A stretch of DNA of 64,000 bases from Heliopora coerulea (GCA_030142905.1 JASJOG010000006.1:2181501-2245500), one strand, 5' to 3'. Shown: positions 34,609 through 45,615, counted from the first letter of the stretch. Notes: generated by a model not told the origin, from the letters alone. Program-made: numbers and translations.

Positions 34609-35712
34609 TTGGCCAGGTATTTTTTGAGCTTACCACGTGTTCGAAGGGTTAGTCTGACAAGTACCCTGCTTATGTTTTGTTTTCTCAAAGGTAATGCCTA
34701 CTCCCTTCTTAAGTCCTACTTAACTAATTGTAAACAGAAATGTGAAGTGAATGGATCTATCTCATCTGAATGTAATATTAAATGTGGAGTACCACAAGGC
34801 TCTATTTTGGGTCCCCTGTTCTTTTTGCTTTACATAAATGATCTGCCATCATGTCTTGCTCAAACTAAACCCCGGTTATTTGCAGATGATACAAATATTA
34901 CAGCAGCTGGTAACTCACTGAATGAGGTTGAGGATGCAGTGAATTCAGATTTAGAAAGACTTCGGAAATGGCTTATATCAAACAAACTCAGCCTGAATGT
35001 TGCAAAAACTAAATTTATGTTAATTGGGATTAAACCAATATTAAATAAAATTTCTGATAAACAACCTATAATCAATATCGAGGATAAACAAATTGAACAA
35101 GTCTCTGAAAGCAAAACTCTAGGCGTAATTCTTGACCAGCATTTGTCTTGGAAAAGCAATACTGACAACATATGCAAGAAAGTATCATCTGGAATATATG
35201 CCCTTAAACGTTTGCGAGATTTTGTTGATCAAAACACAATTCGGTCAGTATATAATGCTATTATTCAACCCCACTTTAACTACTGCTCTGAAGTTTGGAA
35301 TGTATTTGGAGAGACACAATCCACACGCCTTCAGAGACTTCACAACAGAGCTGCTCGAATCATAGCAAATGTACCTAATGAGGTAAACCAAGAAACTGTT
35401 CTGAGCATGCTGGGGTGGGAACCTCTAAAAGAACAACGAATTAAAACTAAAGCCAAAACAATGTTTAAAATATTAAATAACTTGGGACCACACTGCCTCA
35501 GTGAACTCTTTACATTCAAAAATGAATTGATAAAATACAATCTTCGGAACAACTCAGGCACACTTTGTTTGCCTAAACCTTGTACAAACAATATGAAAAA
35601 GAGCTTTATGTTTAATGGGGGTTCGATATGGAATTCATTACCAGAAGAGCTTAGAGCGACAAAATCATTTACTTGTTTTAAAAGAAAACTTGCTGCTCAT
35701 ACTATTCTCTAG
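34609..35712 (+). CDS. LINE reverse transcriptase C-terminal half
   Basis: Open frame of 367 codons; the first ~28 are probably flanking sequence before the LINE truncation point. It contains KCGVPQGSILGPLFFLLYIN, the intact catalytic LFADDTNI box, LRKWLISNKLSLNVAKTKFM, SKTLGVILDQHLSWK, IIQPHFNYCSEVW, LQRLHNRAARII and GGSIWNSLPEELR. Fingers and endonuclease are missing, so it cannot work alone. The absence of stops points to a recent insertion. Confidence 0.85.
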   Translation: MARYFLSLPRVRRVSLTSTLLMFCFLKGNAYSLLKSYLTNCKQKCEVNGSISSECNIKCGVPQGSILGPLFFLLYINDLPSCLAQTKPRLFADDTNITAAGNSLNEVEDAVNSDLERLRKWLISNKLSLNVAKTKFMLIGIKPILNKISDKQPIINIEDKQIEQVSESKTLGVILDQHLSWKSNTDNICKKVSSGIYALKRLRDFVDQNTIRSVYNAIIQPHFNYCSEVWNVFGETQSTRLQRLHNRAARIIANVPNEVNQETVLSMLGWEPLKEQRIKTKAKTMFKILNNLGPHCLSELFTFKNELIKYNLRNNSGTLCLPKPCTNNMKKSFMFNGGSIWNSLPEELRATKSFTCFKRKLAAHTIL

Positions 35713-35997
35713 CCTAAATTCAGAGGATACAACTGTAAATAGAACAATCATAAACTTATAATTATATTACTTTCAATCTTTGAACTCTTTCTCTCATGAA
35801 CTTTTTCTAGTGTAATAGTAATCCCTAATGATTTTATCTTCTGTATTATAATAATTTCTAAAACTTTTGTAACAATTTACTATACTTTTGTAGTAGCTTA
35901 TAATGTTCATGTGCACGCCCATCGTGGAAATCAGTTTCATACTGACGATGTTAGCGTGGGTAAATAAAGTTCTTCTATCTATCTATCTATCTATCTT
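34690..35997 (+). mobile_element. CR1-like LINE, 5'-truncated, young
   Basis: 5'-truncated non-LTR element carrying the RT C-terminal half in one unbroken frame (see 34609-35712), then a 3' UTR with ATAAAG and a (TCTA)n tail at 35974-35995. The 3' UTR end and tail resemble those of the LINE at 14371-17610, so both may belong to one family. It lies in the intron between the SUEL domain and CTLD2. Confidence 0.9.
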
Positions 35998-36775
35998 CTT
36001 CCCCAGTCTTTTCTTATAATCAATTAAAAATTAGGACTATAACCTTAACCCTATCTGGGCTAAGAAGTTAAATAATTGCAATCTTTTAAATAAAATCTTA
36101 GAAATACTATATTCAATTGTATACTAATTCGAAAGGAAAATATCTCCTATTACAAAAACAGAGTCTTTTTCAGCCCTAAAACGGTTATTTTTTTTCTGAG
36201 AGTTTAGTATGACGTCATCTACTTGTATTTATGACGTCATCATCACGCCTAGTTGTTCGCAACAACATGTATGTCAGGAAGACCAAAAAAACCTTGCAAT
36301 TAGCGAAAAACGTTATACTGTAAAATAAATATTTCAAATAAAAAAATTACCACTTTAAACTAAGAGTTTTTAAACTCAATACGACATCATTGTAACGTCA
36401 CAAACAAACAAAACAAAAATAAACTATTTTACTTCTTCTAAATTCTCCCCTCGATTTTTCATATTGAATAGCTTTCTTCTGAGTAAATTTTTGGAGAAAT
36501 ACGAGTGAAAAACAACAGCATTATAAAACCCAGGTAACAGCAATGATTGAGTGACGTAGTAATGACGACCTCAAATATGTGGAACCAAGTAATACTTAAT
36601 TTTGTGGAGCATTGCATATTCAGTATTTCTGTCAAGTTTCATTGAAATAGGCACAACAATGATGAAGTTATGGTTGGGGGAAGTTGAATCGTTCCATCCC
36701 AACCTTAGTAGGAGTAAAAATAATCCAGCCCAGATAGGGTTGACTAAATGAACGACACATTCCAAAATTTCTTAC
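35998..36775. other. Intron next to SUEL exon, nothing recognised
   Basis: AT-rich sequence without recognisable repeats or coding potential. Confidence 0.4.
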
Positions 36776-37078
36776 CCGTAACACATGTGTAGTTTACTTC
36801 TAAATACTTTCTGATGTTCCGACATGGGTCTCCCAGAAATGGTTCCATCCAGGAAGCATGAATTTCACAATCGTTTGCATGATCACATTTATCGCGTAGA
36901 CTTTTTGTCGTCGTTGCTACCCCATTTATTCCGCAGTTCGTAATACTTATATATCCACAGACATCCCTGCGTCGTCGTCCCCAAAACGCGGAGTTGATTC
37001 TGATGACAAGGCCAACAGGACAGCCAATCGTCGCGCGAGTATACTCGCAAATTCTCTGAAATTTTGGAATGTTCGCAG
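36776..37078 (-). CDS. Exon 5: SUEL-type (galactose/rhamnose-binding) lectin domain
   Basis: A single 303-bp exon, phase 1-1, encodes a complete SUEL/Gal_Lectin domain of about 100 residues. It shows ICEYTRATIGCPVGLVIRIN at the start, then an FWGR motif in place of the usual YGR, a C..I..C pair, CDHANDCEIHA, and the family signature GDPCRNIRKYLEVNYTC at the end. The same fold occurs in sea-urchin egg lectin, fish rhamnose-binding lectins and latrophilins, where it binds galactosides or rhamnose. It sits between CTLD1 and CTLD2 in the protein. One domain per exon with symmetric phase is consistent with exon shuffling. Confidence 0.87.
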
Positions 37079-38315
37079 CTACAGTAAAAAAGATCGTAAA
37101 AACCTGTTAATTAATTGAATTGTTTACTGTATTGATCCATAACTCCTTCCCGTCCAAAGAAGACTCTTGTCATTTTATTCTGGCTAACGCCTGACGATTT
37201 TGTCATTCTAAGGGGGCTTCTGGACGGTAAAGAGTTTGGACGAAATGGGCGTATGGGGATGTTTAATGAAGGCATATTCTTAGAAAGACGTCTTTTAAGT
37301 GTTGGCTAAGAAAGACAGGCAGGCAGAGAGACAAACAAATAAACAGCAGCTAGAAAGATCATTAGTCAGACAATTAGGTGGACAGACAGAAGGAAAAATC
37401 AGCGGACGGGGTGAATTTACGTCAAAAAGACAGAAACAGACTGAGAAGCGAACAGACGAAATTCTGAATGGACAAATAGAAGTCGAACAGACGGATAGAC
37501 ATGAGGGGTCCGTCAATAGGGACTTAGCATTTTCTGATTTAAGTTTGTTATGCTGATATTCTTTCTAGCGGTATAATTCATCAATTTGTGTCAATTTGTA
37601 TAAATTTAAGTAACGAGTTCATAAACAAAACATAAAAATATGACATAAATACATGCATAAGTATAACATAAATAGATTCATAAAGAAATGTTAGCAATGC
37701 AGCATTCTACTTTCATTACTGTTGGATTTTTAACAACTGCTGCTTTGTGCCAAACTAAAATCTCAGCAGTCTATCAGCAATTTAATTTTTATGTATCATA
37801 ACATACTGACACACATGCGTACACATACATACCTACAAACATACATACATACAAACATACAAATACATTCATGCGTACAGACAGTCCGACAGATAGGCAA
37901 TTAGGCTGATACACAGAAAGGTACGTATGAGGTACATACGATATACACTTAATAATCTAGTTCAAAATAGACGACGTCTTAGATTGCAAAATTGCAACCA
38001 ATTTTTTAAAATTTTTTCATACTTACTTGAGATGTTTACAGGTTTCACAGAAAGCTCTACAAAAAGAAATGCGAGTGCTTTCATGACGTTAATGTGCATT
38101 TTGCTTTGTTTCCACGATACCTATGCAATTATCACGAGTTTAATGGATTAAGAGACAAGATGAAACAAGACTAAGAGAGACGTGACAGTACGAGACGGGA
38201 TTAGATATGACAGGAAAGGAAAACAAAAAAGGATTATTAGTAAAGTAAAATGAAGTAAGTAGTGAAGAAAAGAGGAGAAAAAGACATAACATTTTAAAAT
38301 TTGGTAAAAAGCTAC
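37079..38315. other. Intron with simple-sequence tracts
   Basis: 37300-37500 is a degenerate GACAGA/CAGACAG-rich tract open in both strands, and 37805-37880 is a CATACATA-like tract. No coding evidence. Confidence 0.5.
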
Positions 38316-38507
38316 CTTTCGGTTTTTCACAAATATACGACAAGAGCCAGTAACAAGGCATGTCATTCCACACGCCAGTTTTTGGATATATCTCTGTGCA
38401 ATCCTCATTATTATAATTGTTTGGTTCTCCTCCATTCCAGTTGGAATATTTAATGACGTCATTGTTCGTTTGTCGAAAAACGTCTTCCTGGTCTCTATCG
38501 TGGACTC
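38316..38507 (-). CDS. Exon 4: CTLD1, second half with EPN/WND motifs
   Basis: Exon of 192 bp, phase 1-1, completing CTLD1. It reads VHDRDQEDVF, then YSNWNGGEPNNYNNEDC, GVWNDMPC and SYICEKPK. EPN plus the later WND is the calcium and mannose-type ligand motif of classical C-type lectins; both are intact, so this domain is predicted to be a calcium-dependent mannose-class binder. The donor is AAAG|GTAGCT, and the last base pairs with CT of the SUEL exon to make an alanine codon. Confidence 0.88.
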
Positions 38508-39297
38508 CTAACGTTAGAATAGCAAGAAGACCATCATGACAGAATTAGGAATTTGGACAAACTCGTTTTCGTTTAAATTTTATAATTATGGAAACCAGCA
38601 CACAGCCAGAGATATGGAGGTATCACTTCCTGCGACTTTCGATATCAAAATCTTGAAATAATGGAAATATTGAAAAAAAAAGTTAAAATAAGTAAATAAA
38701 AAAACAGGAAAATGAAATTAACTTTTGCTGCAACTTGCTTTTTTTTCCCCTCTCAAATAGATGGAACGGTGAGAGGCGGACGCTCACTAAAACCTTAGTT
38801 GACGATTTGTTCAAGGTGCTCTACCTCTATAAAGCATTTTTACTGTAAGACTCTTGAATAAATTTACATATTCCTAGCAATGTTAACTCTTTTTCGGCAG
38901 GACCAGGCATCTATGATTATGCAAGGGCTAACGCCCGACGATTTTACTCGTCAAGGTGAAACGTTTTGCCGGGAAAGACTTAATCATTAACGGAACGTCC
39001 TGCAGAATTGTCCTTGCTATATGCAAGGGATGTGGTATGGAACTGCTATGTCAAGAATGTTATAAAGTTGTTCTTCATTTTCGTAATTTTGAGACTATTT
39101 TCGCATAATCAATCTGATCTGATCCTTGTATGTCATGTTGAAAAATGTTCCACGTTATACGTTCCATGGGTGTCCTTTTGGACGTCAGGTTCATTCTCCT
39201 ACGCAGTTATTTCGACGTTATTCAAAGAATATCTGGCATTTACACTTGATCATATGAAACGGATACTACATTTGATGCAGGAGATTCCCGTGGCGAA

Positions 39298-39375
39298 GCT
39301 ATCAGCAATGGTCTCATGAATTAGTTGGTAGATCGCTGCACAAAATTTGCAGGTCACAGGTTCAATTCCAAGCCG
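39298..39375 (+). repeat. tRNA-derived SINE-like sequence
   Basis: Box-A-like ATTAGTTGGTAGATCGCTGC and box-B-like AGGTCACAGGTTCAATTCCA are spaced as in a tRNA. The stem pairing is poor, so a SINE remnant is preferred over a functional tRNA. Confidence 0.5.
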
Positions 39376-39714
39376 GAGCCCCCAGAGTTGCAGTTTTTGC
39401 AACTGGTCCCGGTTGGATCTTGAAATGTAAGATTCTGACATTCGGAAATTTCCTTCATCAAATATAAATTCCGTTTCAACGTTAGTTTGATTGTTTCAGG
39501 GATGTCAAACTGACTTCCAAATGACAGCATGCAGAACTTAAACTAAGGGCCAAAAAAGGCCCAAATAACTATCATTTGGGGTTTCTTTTTGATTGACTGC
39601 CAGCTTTCCAGTTGTTACAGAATAGAGTTCAATAATTCGGCTTTCCCCATTCACTTGCCCAAATGGCTGCCATTGTGTTTCCACTCGTTACGCGACTCAC
39701 GAGCATGTTTGCGG

Positions 39715-40372
39715 GGGTGAACTCGATTTCCATATCTGGAATGCTAAGTCCCAGTCATTTGCTCGGGCAAAAAGTGAAGCCAAGATGGCCTCCCATGGAG
39801 GGAAATTTTGGACGTCAGTTTCAGTCCTCTTCGCGGTCTTGTACGTCAATTCCAGTCCAGTCGACTTCGAAAACATTCACAGCCATGGAAAAAATGCACA
39901 GACGAAATATTACTGGACCAGTTTTACATATTCGAGTGTTTAAAAGGATTCGTTATTGCCGTGTGGCCTAAGAACTGTCCTAAATTGTCTAAAGATGGTA
40001 AACTGACGGTAAAAAGGACGTGCACTTAGTACTTTCCCCAAGTAATTTCTCGGGACCGTTTTATCAGGTTTCTCGTGAGTTTGGTAATTTCTTTTCGTGA
40101 AAATATATAACCTGTAACTCGGTTTGACTTTGTCGAAATCTATTTGAAATTCTTAAACTCATTTCTACCTTTTGAAGACATGTTTTGTGTGTATTTTCAA
40201 TAAGGAAAATTTTTAGAAAATGTAAAAAGTCGCGTGGGAGACTAAAATTGACGTACAAGCCCGCGTAGGGGACTAAAACTGACGTCCAAAATTGCCCTCC
40301 ATGGGCGGCTATCTTGGCTTCACTTTTCATTGGCCAGTCAGCATTCCAGATATGGAAATTGAGCTCACTGGT
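39715..40372. mobile_element. Long inverted-repeat element
   Basis: Arm 39715-39862 recurs inverted at 40236-40372 with roughly 80% matching by eye (shared TTTCCATATCTGGAATGCT, GTGAAGCCAAGAT, CCCATGGAGGG, TTTTGGACGTCAGTTT, TTGTACGTCAATT). The spacer of about 370 bp has no coding signal. It ends less than 100 bp from CTLD1 exon 3. Confidence 0.7.
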
Positions 40373-40457
40373 TTGCAGTAACTTTGGTCAAGTGACTACG
40401 ACAAGTTCCCGATGTGTCTCTGAATTAATAAGTATAATAATGTTGATAGATGCTTAC

Positions 40458-40643
40458 CAATCCAAGATCTGGCAAGTACTCGTGGTGTCAAAAAACTTTG
40501 TTCAACTGATGATTCAATGCTTACTAGATCTCCCCCTAATGACTGACATTGCCTGGTGGCTTGGTCATAATATTTCTTGTCTGTGTTGAACTGGTAGCAA
40601 GACATGCCAAATTCAATCCAACCGAAAGGACATTGACCAAATT
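40458..40643 (-). CDS. Exon 3: CTLD1, first half
   Basis: Exon of 186 bp, phase 1 at both ends. It begins a C-type lectin domain with QCPFGWIEFGMSCYQFN, then QATRQCQSLGGDLVSIES and ends at SWI, within the conserved WIGL strand. The cysteines of the long-form CTLD N-terminal hairpin and helix 1 are present. The donor ATTG|GTAAGC splits the glycine codon of WIG. The next exon (38507) supplies GA, giving WIG-V in frame. The intron position inside WIG differs from that in CTLD2, 4, 5 and 6. Confidence 0.88.
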
Positions 40644-42191
40644 CTAAAATATTGAAAAATACAGGACGAATAATCTAGCTTTCAGGATAAAAATAATAAA
40701 TTAAAAAAGGAAATAGCAACAACAATGACAGCAACAACAGCAACAACAGCAACAACAGCAAAAACAAGACAAAAATCGAGTCCAGATCCCCAAAGGTAGC
40801 CAGTGAGAAGGTCTAAAAGTTGGTCCTTCATTTTCAGGTGTACATAATTGGAGTTTTAAATTGAAAAATACTTTCTGAGAATTTAAAATCAAACGGCGTT
40901 GACCGATCGTTTTTCATATCCTCATATATTAAACAATACCCTTAGTTCGTCCCCAGCTCATAATAATTTAAAAATTTGACGCCAACGTAAACAGCAAATT
41001 CTGTCACATGCATGCGATTCGATGACAGTCAAGAACATGGGACTGCGAATTTACATGTATAAAGTCATGTAATAAACGACAAACCAATGGAAAGTCAACA
41101 GCTTTGCCTATTCGCAGAGTAAAATATGGCTTACTTATTAATTGCATTATTTTTTCTTTCAGCATAATAATCGACGAGTTAAGAGTGGAAAGCCCAAAAC
41201 AATGACGAGAAAAAGACACTGACATGAGCTGCAGTTTGTATAAAGGAACTTGAATGACTTTGATCTAGCTCAGCTAAGAGTGTTATAAAACGCAGCAAAA
41301 CTACGGTTTCAGATTATTGAAGTAATGTCCAAAGGTCTAGCTATAGGAGATGATTTAAATCGGTCGATCACGAAAAAAGATGGTTAGCTTGTTTGAAGTC
41401 GCTCTCGTTAACGTAAAACATTCTGATCTCATTTGGGCATTCTTTCAACAGGGATCTTAAGCAAGCTAGGATGGTGGTGAAGCAATCCGAATTTTATTAC
41501 TTAAAAGAAACCACGCGTCATTGACGTCCTATTTGATACTTGATATTTGTATTTCGACCTCCAGAATACTTTAGAGTTTCCAAAAAGACTGAGTTGAATG
41601 TGTTGAAGTCAAACTCAACTAACAACTGTCATCGCTTCAAGAGCTACCGTCGTCCTCAATACGTTAAAATGCTCTGAGTGACATTGTATTAAAAACAACA
41701 ACGGCGTTGGGATTACACTCGGGATAAAAAATTATCTATTCTCGTTTATTTGGATGAAATATTTTATTGAAGGAAGGACGTTGTCTTTGATGCTCCCGTC
41801 GTGTTGACTTAAGGTCCCTATTGTAAGCAACGTTTTAGATCCCTGATTTTTGTAAAGAAATTTATCAAGCACTGTTAATGCATCTAATTTACATTTATAA
41901 AATGTCACAGTTTACTGGGAGCTAAAAGGTTATTGTTATATAATCATATTCGTGGACTTTGAAAATACCATTGATATTCTCATGCATCGCGTTAAGTCTA
42001 ATTTCACTTGGGAGTAATCTTCTGCAAGTCTTTTCTAGTTCGTTCCACCTGAAAGCTCATATGCTCATAATAGGCTTCGGTGGTAGAAATATACCTGAAC
42101 AATAAAAATTATGGGATGTCTGTCCGCTTTGACAATTTGTCTTGCAAACACTAGTTGAATATAATATTATCTGAAACAAGATACGCACTAA
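40644..42191. other. Intron between LamG and CTLD1
   Basis: 41500-41830 shares blocks with the dispersed repeat at 32640-32900 (for example a GAGTGACATT-like motif and an ATTATNNATTCTC-like motif). Otherwise nothing recognised besides the microsatellite at 40725. Confidence 0.4.
40725..40762. repeat. (CAACAACAG)n microsatellite
   Basis: Imperfect CAA/CAG trinucleotide array just upstream (minus sense) of exon 3. Confidence 0.85.
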
Positions 42192-42450
42192 AGCCTGGTT
42201 CACACGTGAGCATAAGCATAAGGACAAAACAAAAAGCAAAACAAAGGAATGAAGTCAAGCCTGCGACATAATGATCGTCGTAATCGTAAGCATCAGATCA
42301 TAGTCCAAGAATAAGCCGTGAGGCGAACAAAAGACGGAACAAAAAAAATGTTTGTGTTTTTATTCTTGCAAGTCGCTGAGGAGATATCACGCTTTGTTTT
42401 TGTTTTGATCTTGTCCTTATGCTTATGTCGCTCGTGTGAACCAAGCTTAA
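42189..42450. mobile_element. PIF/Harbinger-type MITE
   Basis: A 256-bp element (42192-42447) has inverted ends AGCCTGGTTCACACGTGAGC and the matching CGTGTGAACCAAGCT, with longer imperfect pairing (CATAAGCATAAGGACAA). It is flanked by TAA on both sides, the 3-bp target type of PIF/Harbinger elements. It ends about 35 bp from LamG exon 2. Confidence 0.8.
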
Positions 42451-42482
42451 ACCAGCAAGTCCTCGTTGAAAAGAAATCTTAC

Positions 42483-42643
42483 CTGATTTATAAATAGATG
42501 TAATGTCATTCTCTGTTAACATACTCTCCCAAAATGCAACCATGGCTAAGTTTAACCGTCCAGATGTTACTTGAGAGCCAGCTTGAATTCCGATTAGAAA
42601 ATTCTTCTGCTGGTCCGAAGAAGATTTTTTTCTTCGGAAAGTC
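42483..42643 (-). CDS. Exon 2: LamG/pentraxin-like domain, C-terminal strands
   Basis: Exon of 161 bp between a TTTTAAG acceptor and an AG|GTAAGA donor. It reads QQKNFLIGIQAG, then RLNLAMVAFWESMLTEND and ITSIYKS. The pattern FLIG...G.LNL..V..W...LT...I..IY is the usual end of a LamG/pentraxin-like fold. It starts with one base of a codon (completing GG|G after exon 1) and ends one base into a codon, so it joins exon 1 and CTLD1 in frame. A basic, serine-rich stretch (RRKKSSSDQQ) precedes the strand, probably a surface loop. The exon is flanked by a PIF/Harbinger-type MITE about 35 bp downstream on the plus-strand scale (42192-42447). Confidence 0.85.
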
Positions 42644-43707
42644 CTTAAAATATTAACGAGATGGAACACGTGAAACTCTGTGGGATGATTGTGACCAACG
42701 AATTTCGATCATGATTTTCGTGCAAAAGTTTTGATTTATTTAATTTTTTATCACATTCCATTTGAATTTCACGCTTGAAAACTTGTGATACAGTTATGAC
42801 TTTCACAACAGAATCCAGTTTATTGCAGTCGTTACCGAATATCGAAAAATAGTTCTATAAAATAAACAACTTTCTCCGATAAAACGTCTTTTGAACACCG
42901 GCTTCTGTTGGAGGTGTGGGACAGGGCGCAGTCGATCCGAAACGTATGACTGTCAATAAACGCTTTTGACGGCGGCCATATTGGTGTACCATAAGTAAAG
43001 ATTTTTATGGTGCCTCGTTAGATCTTGAGTAATCGACGAAGCGAATTTGTAATCGAAACCATTAAAATAAATATTTCAGAAGAAGAATAAAACTCAATTT
43101 CACATAACGATCAAGAGCCTGAGAATCAAAGACTATAAAACAAGGAGCTCTAGTGCTTGCTAGAGCAACAGCGATGCTTTAAAATGACTGTTAATTTCGG
43201 GCAATGTAATTTTAATGAGCTCGAGAAAGAGTTAGGTAACCACCGTCTTTTTTCTTTCCCCCCCCGTTTTTCTTTAAAACTTTTCTCGTGCAATGGACAC
43301 TCAGTTGGCCAATTTTAAAAAAATTCTTTCACACAGTTTTTGCAAAAAATGAAAATCAGGATTTTGCCAGGCAAAAAAAATTCTAGCTTCAGTATTTCTT
43401 TAAATGATCTTCCAATTGATGTATTGATCCCAAACTCTTTTTCAAATTAAATTAGACAGAACGGTATCTGAGAGCCATTTTGAAAAGTCACTGTTGCTAT
43501 AGCAACCGCTCTTTGGGTTCAGTAGTTTCTCAGTTTATAAGATCTGTTACTTGATATCCTCATAAAATTAAGTTATTATTATTACTATTATTAATATTGT
43601 CATTGCTATTGTGATTATTGTATTCCGCTACGAGCTATACAAACATGGATGTCATACTGTTTTGTCATTTTAATCTGTGCGGATCGAGTGAAAACCTATG
43701 TAATATT
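42644..43707. other. Start of 15-kb intron, nothing coding
   Basis: Contains a possible copy of the dispersed repeat at 43400-43520 and an ATT/ATTATT-rich tract at 43570-43625. Confidence 0.4.
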
Positions 43708-43941
43708 AAGGTAAAAAGCTAAAAGGTTGATAACTGCTGCAACTGATCTCAAAGAATCCATAACCAGCCTACAATTTTAAAAAGTAAAGAATAAAACATA
43801 ATCCGAAAAACGTCATCTTGTTAGCTTGATATTCAAGTCATGAAACAAGTCAAGACAGAAACAAAGTTGCGGTGATATTGCGACTTTATTACAAAGTCAT
43901 CGTCAGACTAACTGGCAAGCAAACGAACTGCTATTTATATC

Positions 43942-43973
<32 letters not shown>

Positions 43974-45615
43974 TATATATATATATATATACATATACAT
44001 GCCTAGGATGATGTCATCGCCTATTAACTATGAATTAATCAATATATATTTACATAATGAATAAAACCTTAGGAGAAGAGTGAAAGTTCTTTGCTGGCTT
44101 TTAAACCACTGTTCATCTCGGGCTTATTTTGTTTAATTAATAGTGCTTCTAAGATACGTAACTGGTTGGGATTGTTAGATTTACAAGAATGAATAATCTT
44201 ACAATTACTAAAGATAAGATTTGTCGGATTGTGGCACGTGAAAGGAAGTGTTAAGATTGTCACGAAAGACGTTGAGATCAGCGATGCGTTGTGCGTAAGA
44301 ACAAGTAAGAAAATGTTGTGCTACAGCACTTGTATGGAGTTGAGTGTAGTGTTCATTAAGGCGGGTTTGAAGGCAGCGTTTTTTTTAACCTATGAAAGGG
44401 TGGGAAGAAGAAAACAAAAGGTAGCTATAAGGATCAATCGGTTTGTAAGACAAAGACGTCTTGAGCGCATTGCCATTAATAGAAACTAAAATATCCAAGA
44501 ACGATATACAAGTTTCGCTGATTTCCCATGTAAATGTAGTATGTATAATCGGAAGTTTGGGACTAATCTGTCTGCTGCGTGGTTGCTTGCTGTAAACGCA
44601 TGTGATGTAATACATGTTGATTAACAACATTTAAGAGAGATAGAAAGGAGAACTTTTGACGGTCGAGAGAAGCACATGGCCCTGAGTCTTCGTAAAGCTT
44701 TTTCACCAGCAATAAAAGATATTCTTAACAAACCCTAACGTGTAAACTTTCGTGTAGCTGCTCAGCATTGCGCGTGGCGACCTGCTACATAAACTTGAAG
44801 GCTGGATGGGAATTATCGACGAAACTGATGAAGCCCTCTAAGTCTGCACGTGAACATGATGCTGTACCGAATTCGGCAGTCATCGATGAATCTTCCAAAG
44901 AAATCGGGTATGTGACCTGTGTATTGCTCAAAGATATGTTTTCCAACATAACCGACAATTAAATTAGCGTAACTAGGGCCCATCTTTGTGCCCATAGCTA
45001 CTCCGCTTATCTGTTGGTAATGTACGCTATTAAATGAAAATTTTTGAGGGTAAGCATTAGTTCTGCTAAGCAAAGTGATTTAGCAGTTGGAGATTCAAAA
45101 ACGGTTCGTTGGTCAAAGAAGAATTTTAGGGCTTCAAGACCATCGCGATGAGGTATGACGGTCTATAAAAACTGGATATCAATGGTGAAAATAATTTGTG
45201 AGGTGCTGTGAAAAGGATTTGATCGAAAATCCATAGTTCATGATTGGTGTCTTTGATATAAGAAAGTAACTTCTTAACCAAAGGAGACATGACGTTGTCT
45301 AGAAAGCTTGAAATAAGCTCGGTAGGACAACTACAAGCAGAAACAATTGGCCTACCGGGATTATTAGGCTTATGAATTTTGGGCAGGAAATACATAATCG
45401 GAGTTCTCGGAGTGGTGTGTATAAGGTTGGGAGCAGAGGCAAGCAAATCACCGGCTTGAAAGAAATTTTTAATGGACGGTTTTACTATTTTTGGTGGGAT
45501 AAGGTAGGGTCCGAATCTAACCTGGTGTAGAAAGTGGTGTCATTGGTTTGACGAATAGCCTCTTGTCGATGTAAGTCCGCTCTCCAGACAACGACTGCGG
45601 CACCCTTGCCATCAA
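43708..45615 (-). mobile_element. GIY-YIG Penelope-like element, left arm of inverted pair
   Basis: Minus-strand PLE. From 45615 downward: [74 protein letters not shown], then after a frameshift SGVAMGTKMGPSYANLIVGY and GRFIDDCRI (RT core, 44813-45073). A FTWEISETCISFLDILVSIN block (about 44510) and a C-terminus ending in the element-typical NSGLKASKELSLFS (stop near 44069) follow. Frameshifts and a rearranged stretch at 44540-44790 inactivate it. Its outer end (43708-43758) is matched, inverted, by 47543-47593. A (TATG)n(TA)n tract lies at 43941-43992. Confidence 0.85.
43873..43909 (-). ncRNA. Degenerate hammerhead motif, left PLE end
   Basis: Minus strand reads CTGACGA, stem GACTTT/AAAGTC around GTAAT, then GCAA where GAAA is expected. 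One core position is changed, so cleavage activity is unlikely. Confidence 0.5.

Larger units (their letters stand above)
32111..34689. other. Intron with dispersed repeats and LTR-like fragment
   Basis: 32150-32360 and 32640-32900 share blocks such as an AGTTNNANTAGGTT-like motif and a CATTTTGRAANNGTCAC-like motif with 41500-41830 and 43400-43520, suggesting an uncharacterised dispersed repeat. 33033-33057 is a tRNA-complementary primer site. 34420-34510 is almost pure A/T. Confidence 0.4.

Noticed and set aside
37295..37556. ORFs on both strands of the CAGACAG-rich tract
   Set aside because: Open only because the simple repeat lacks stop codons.
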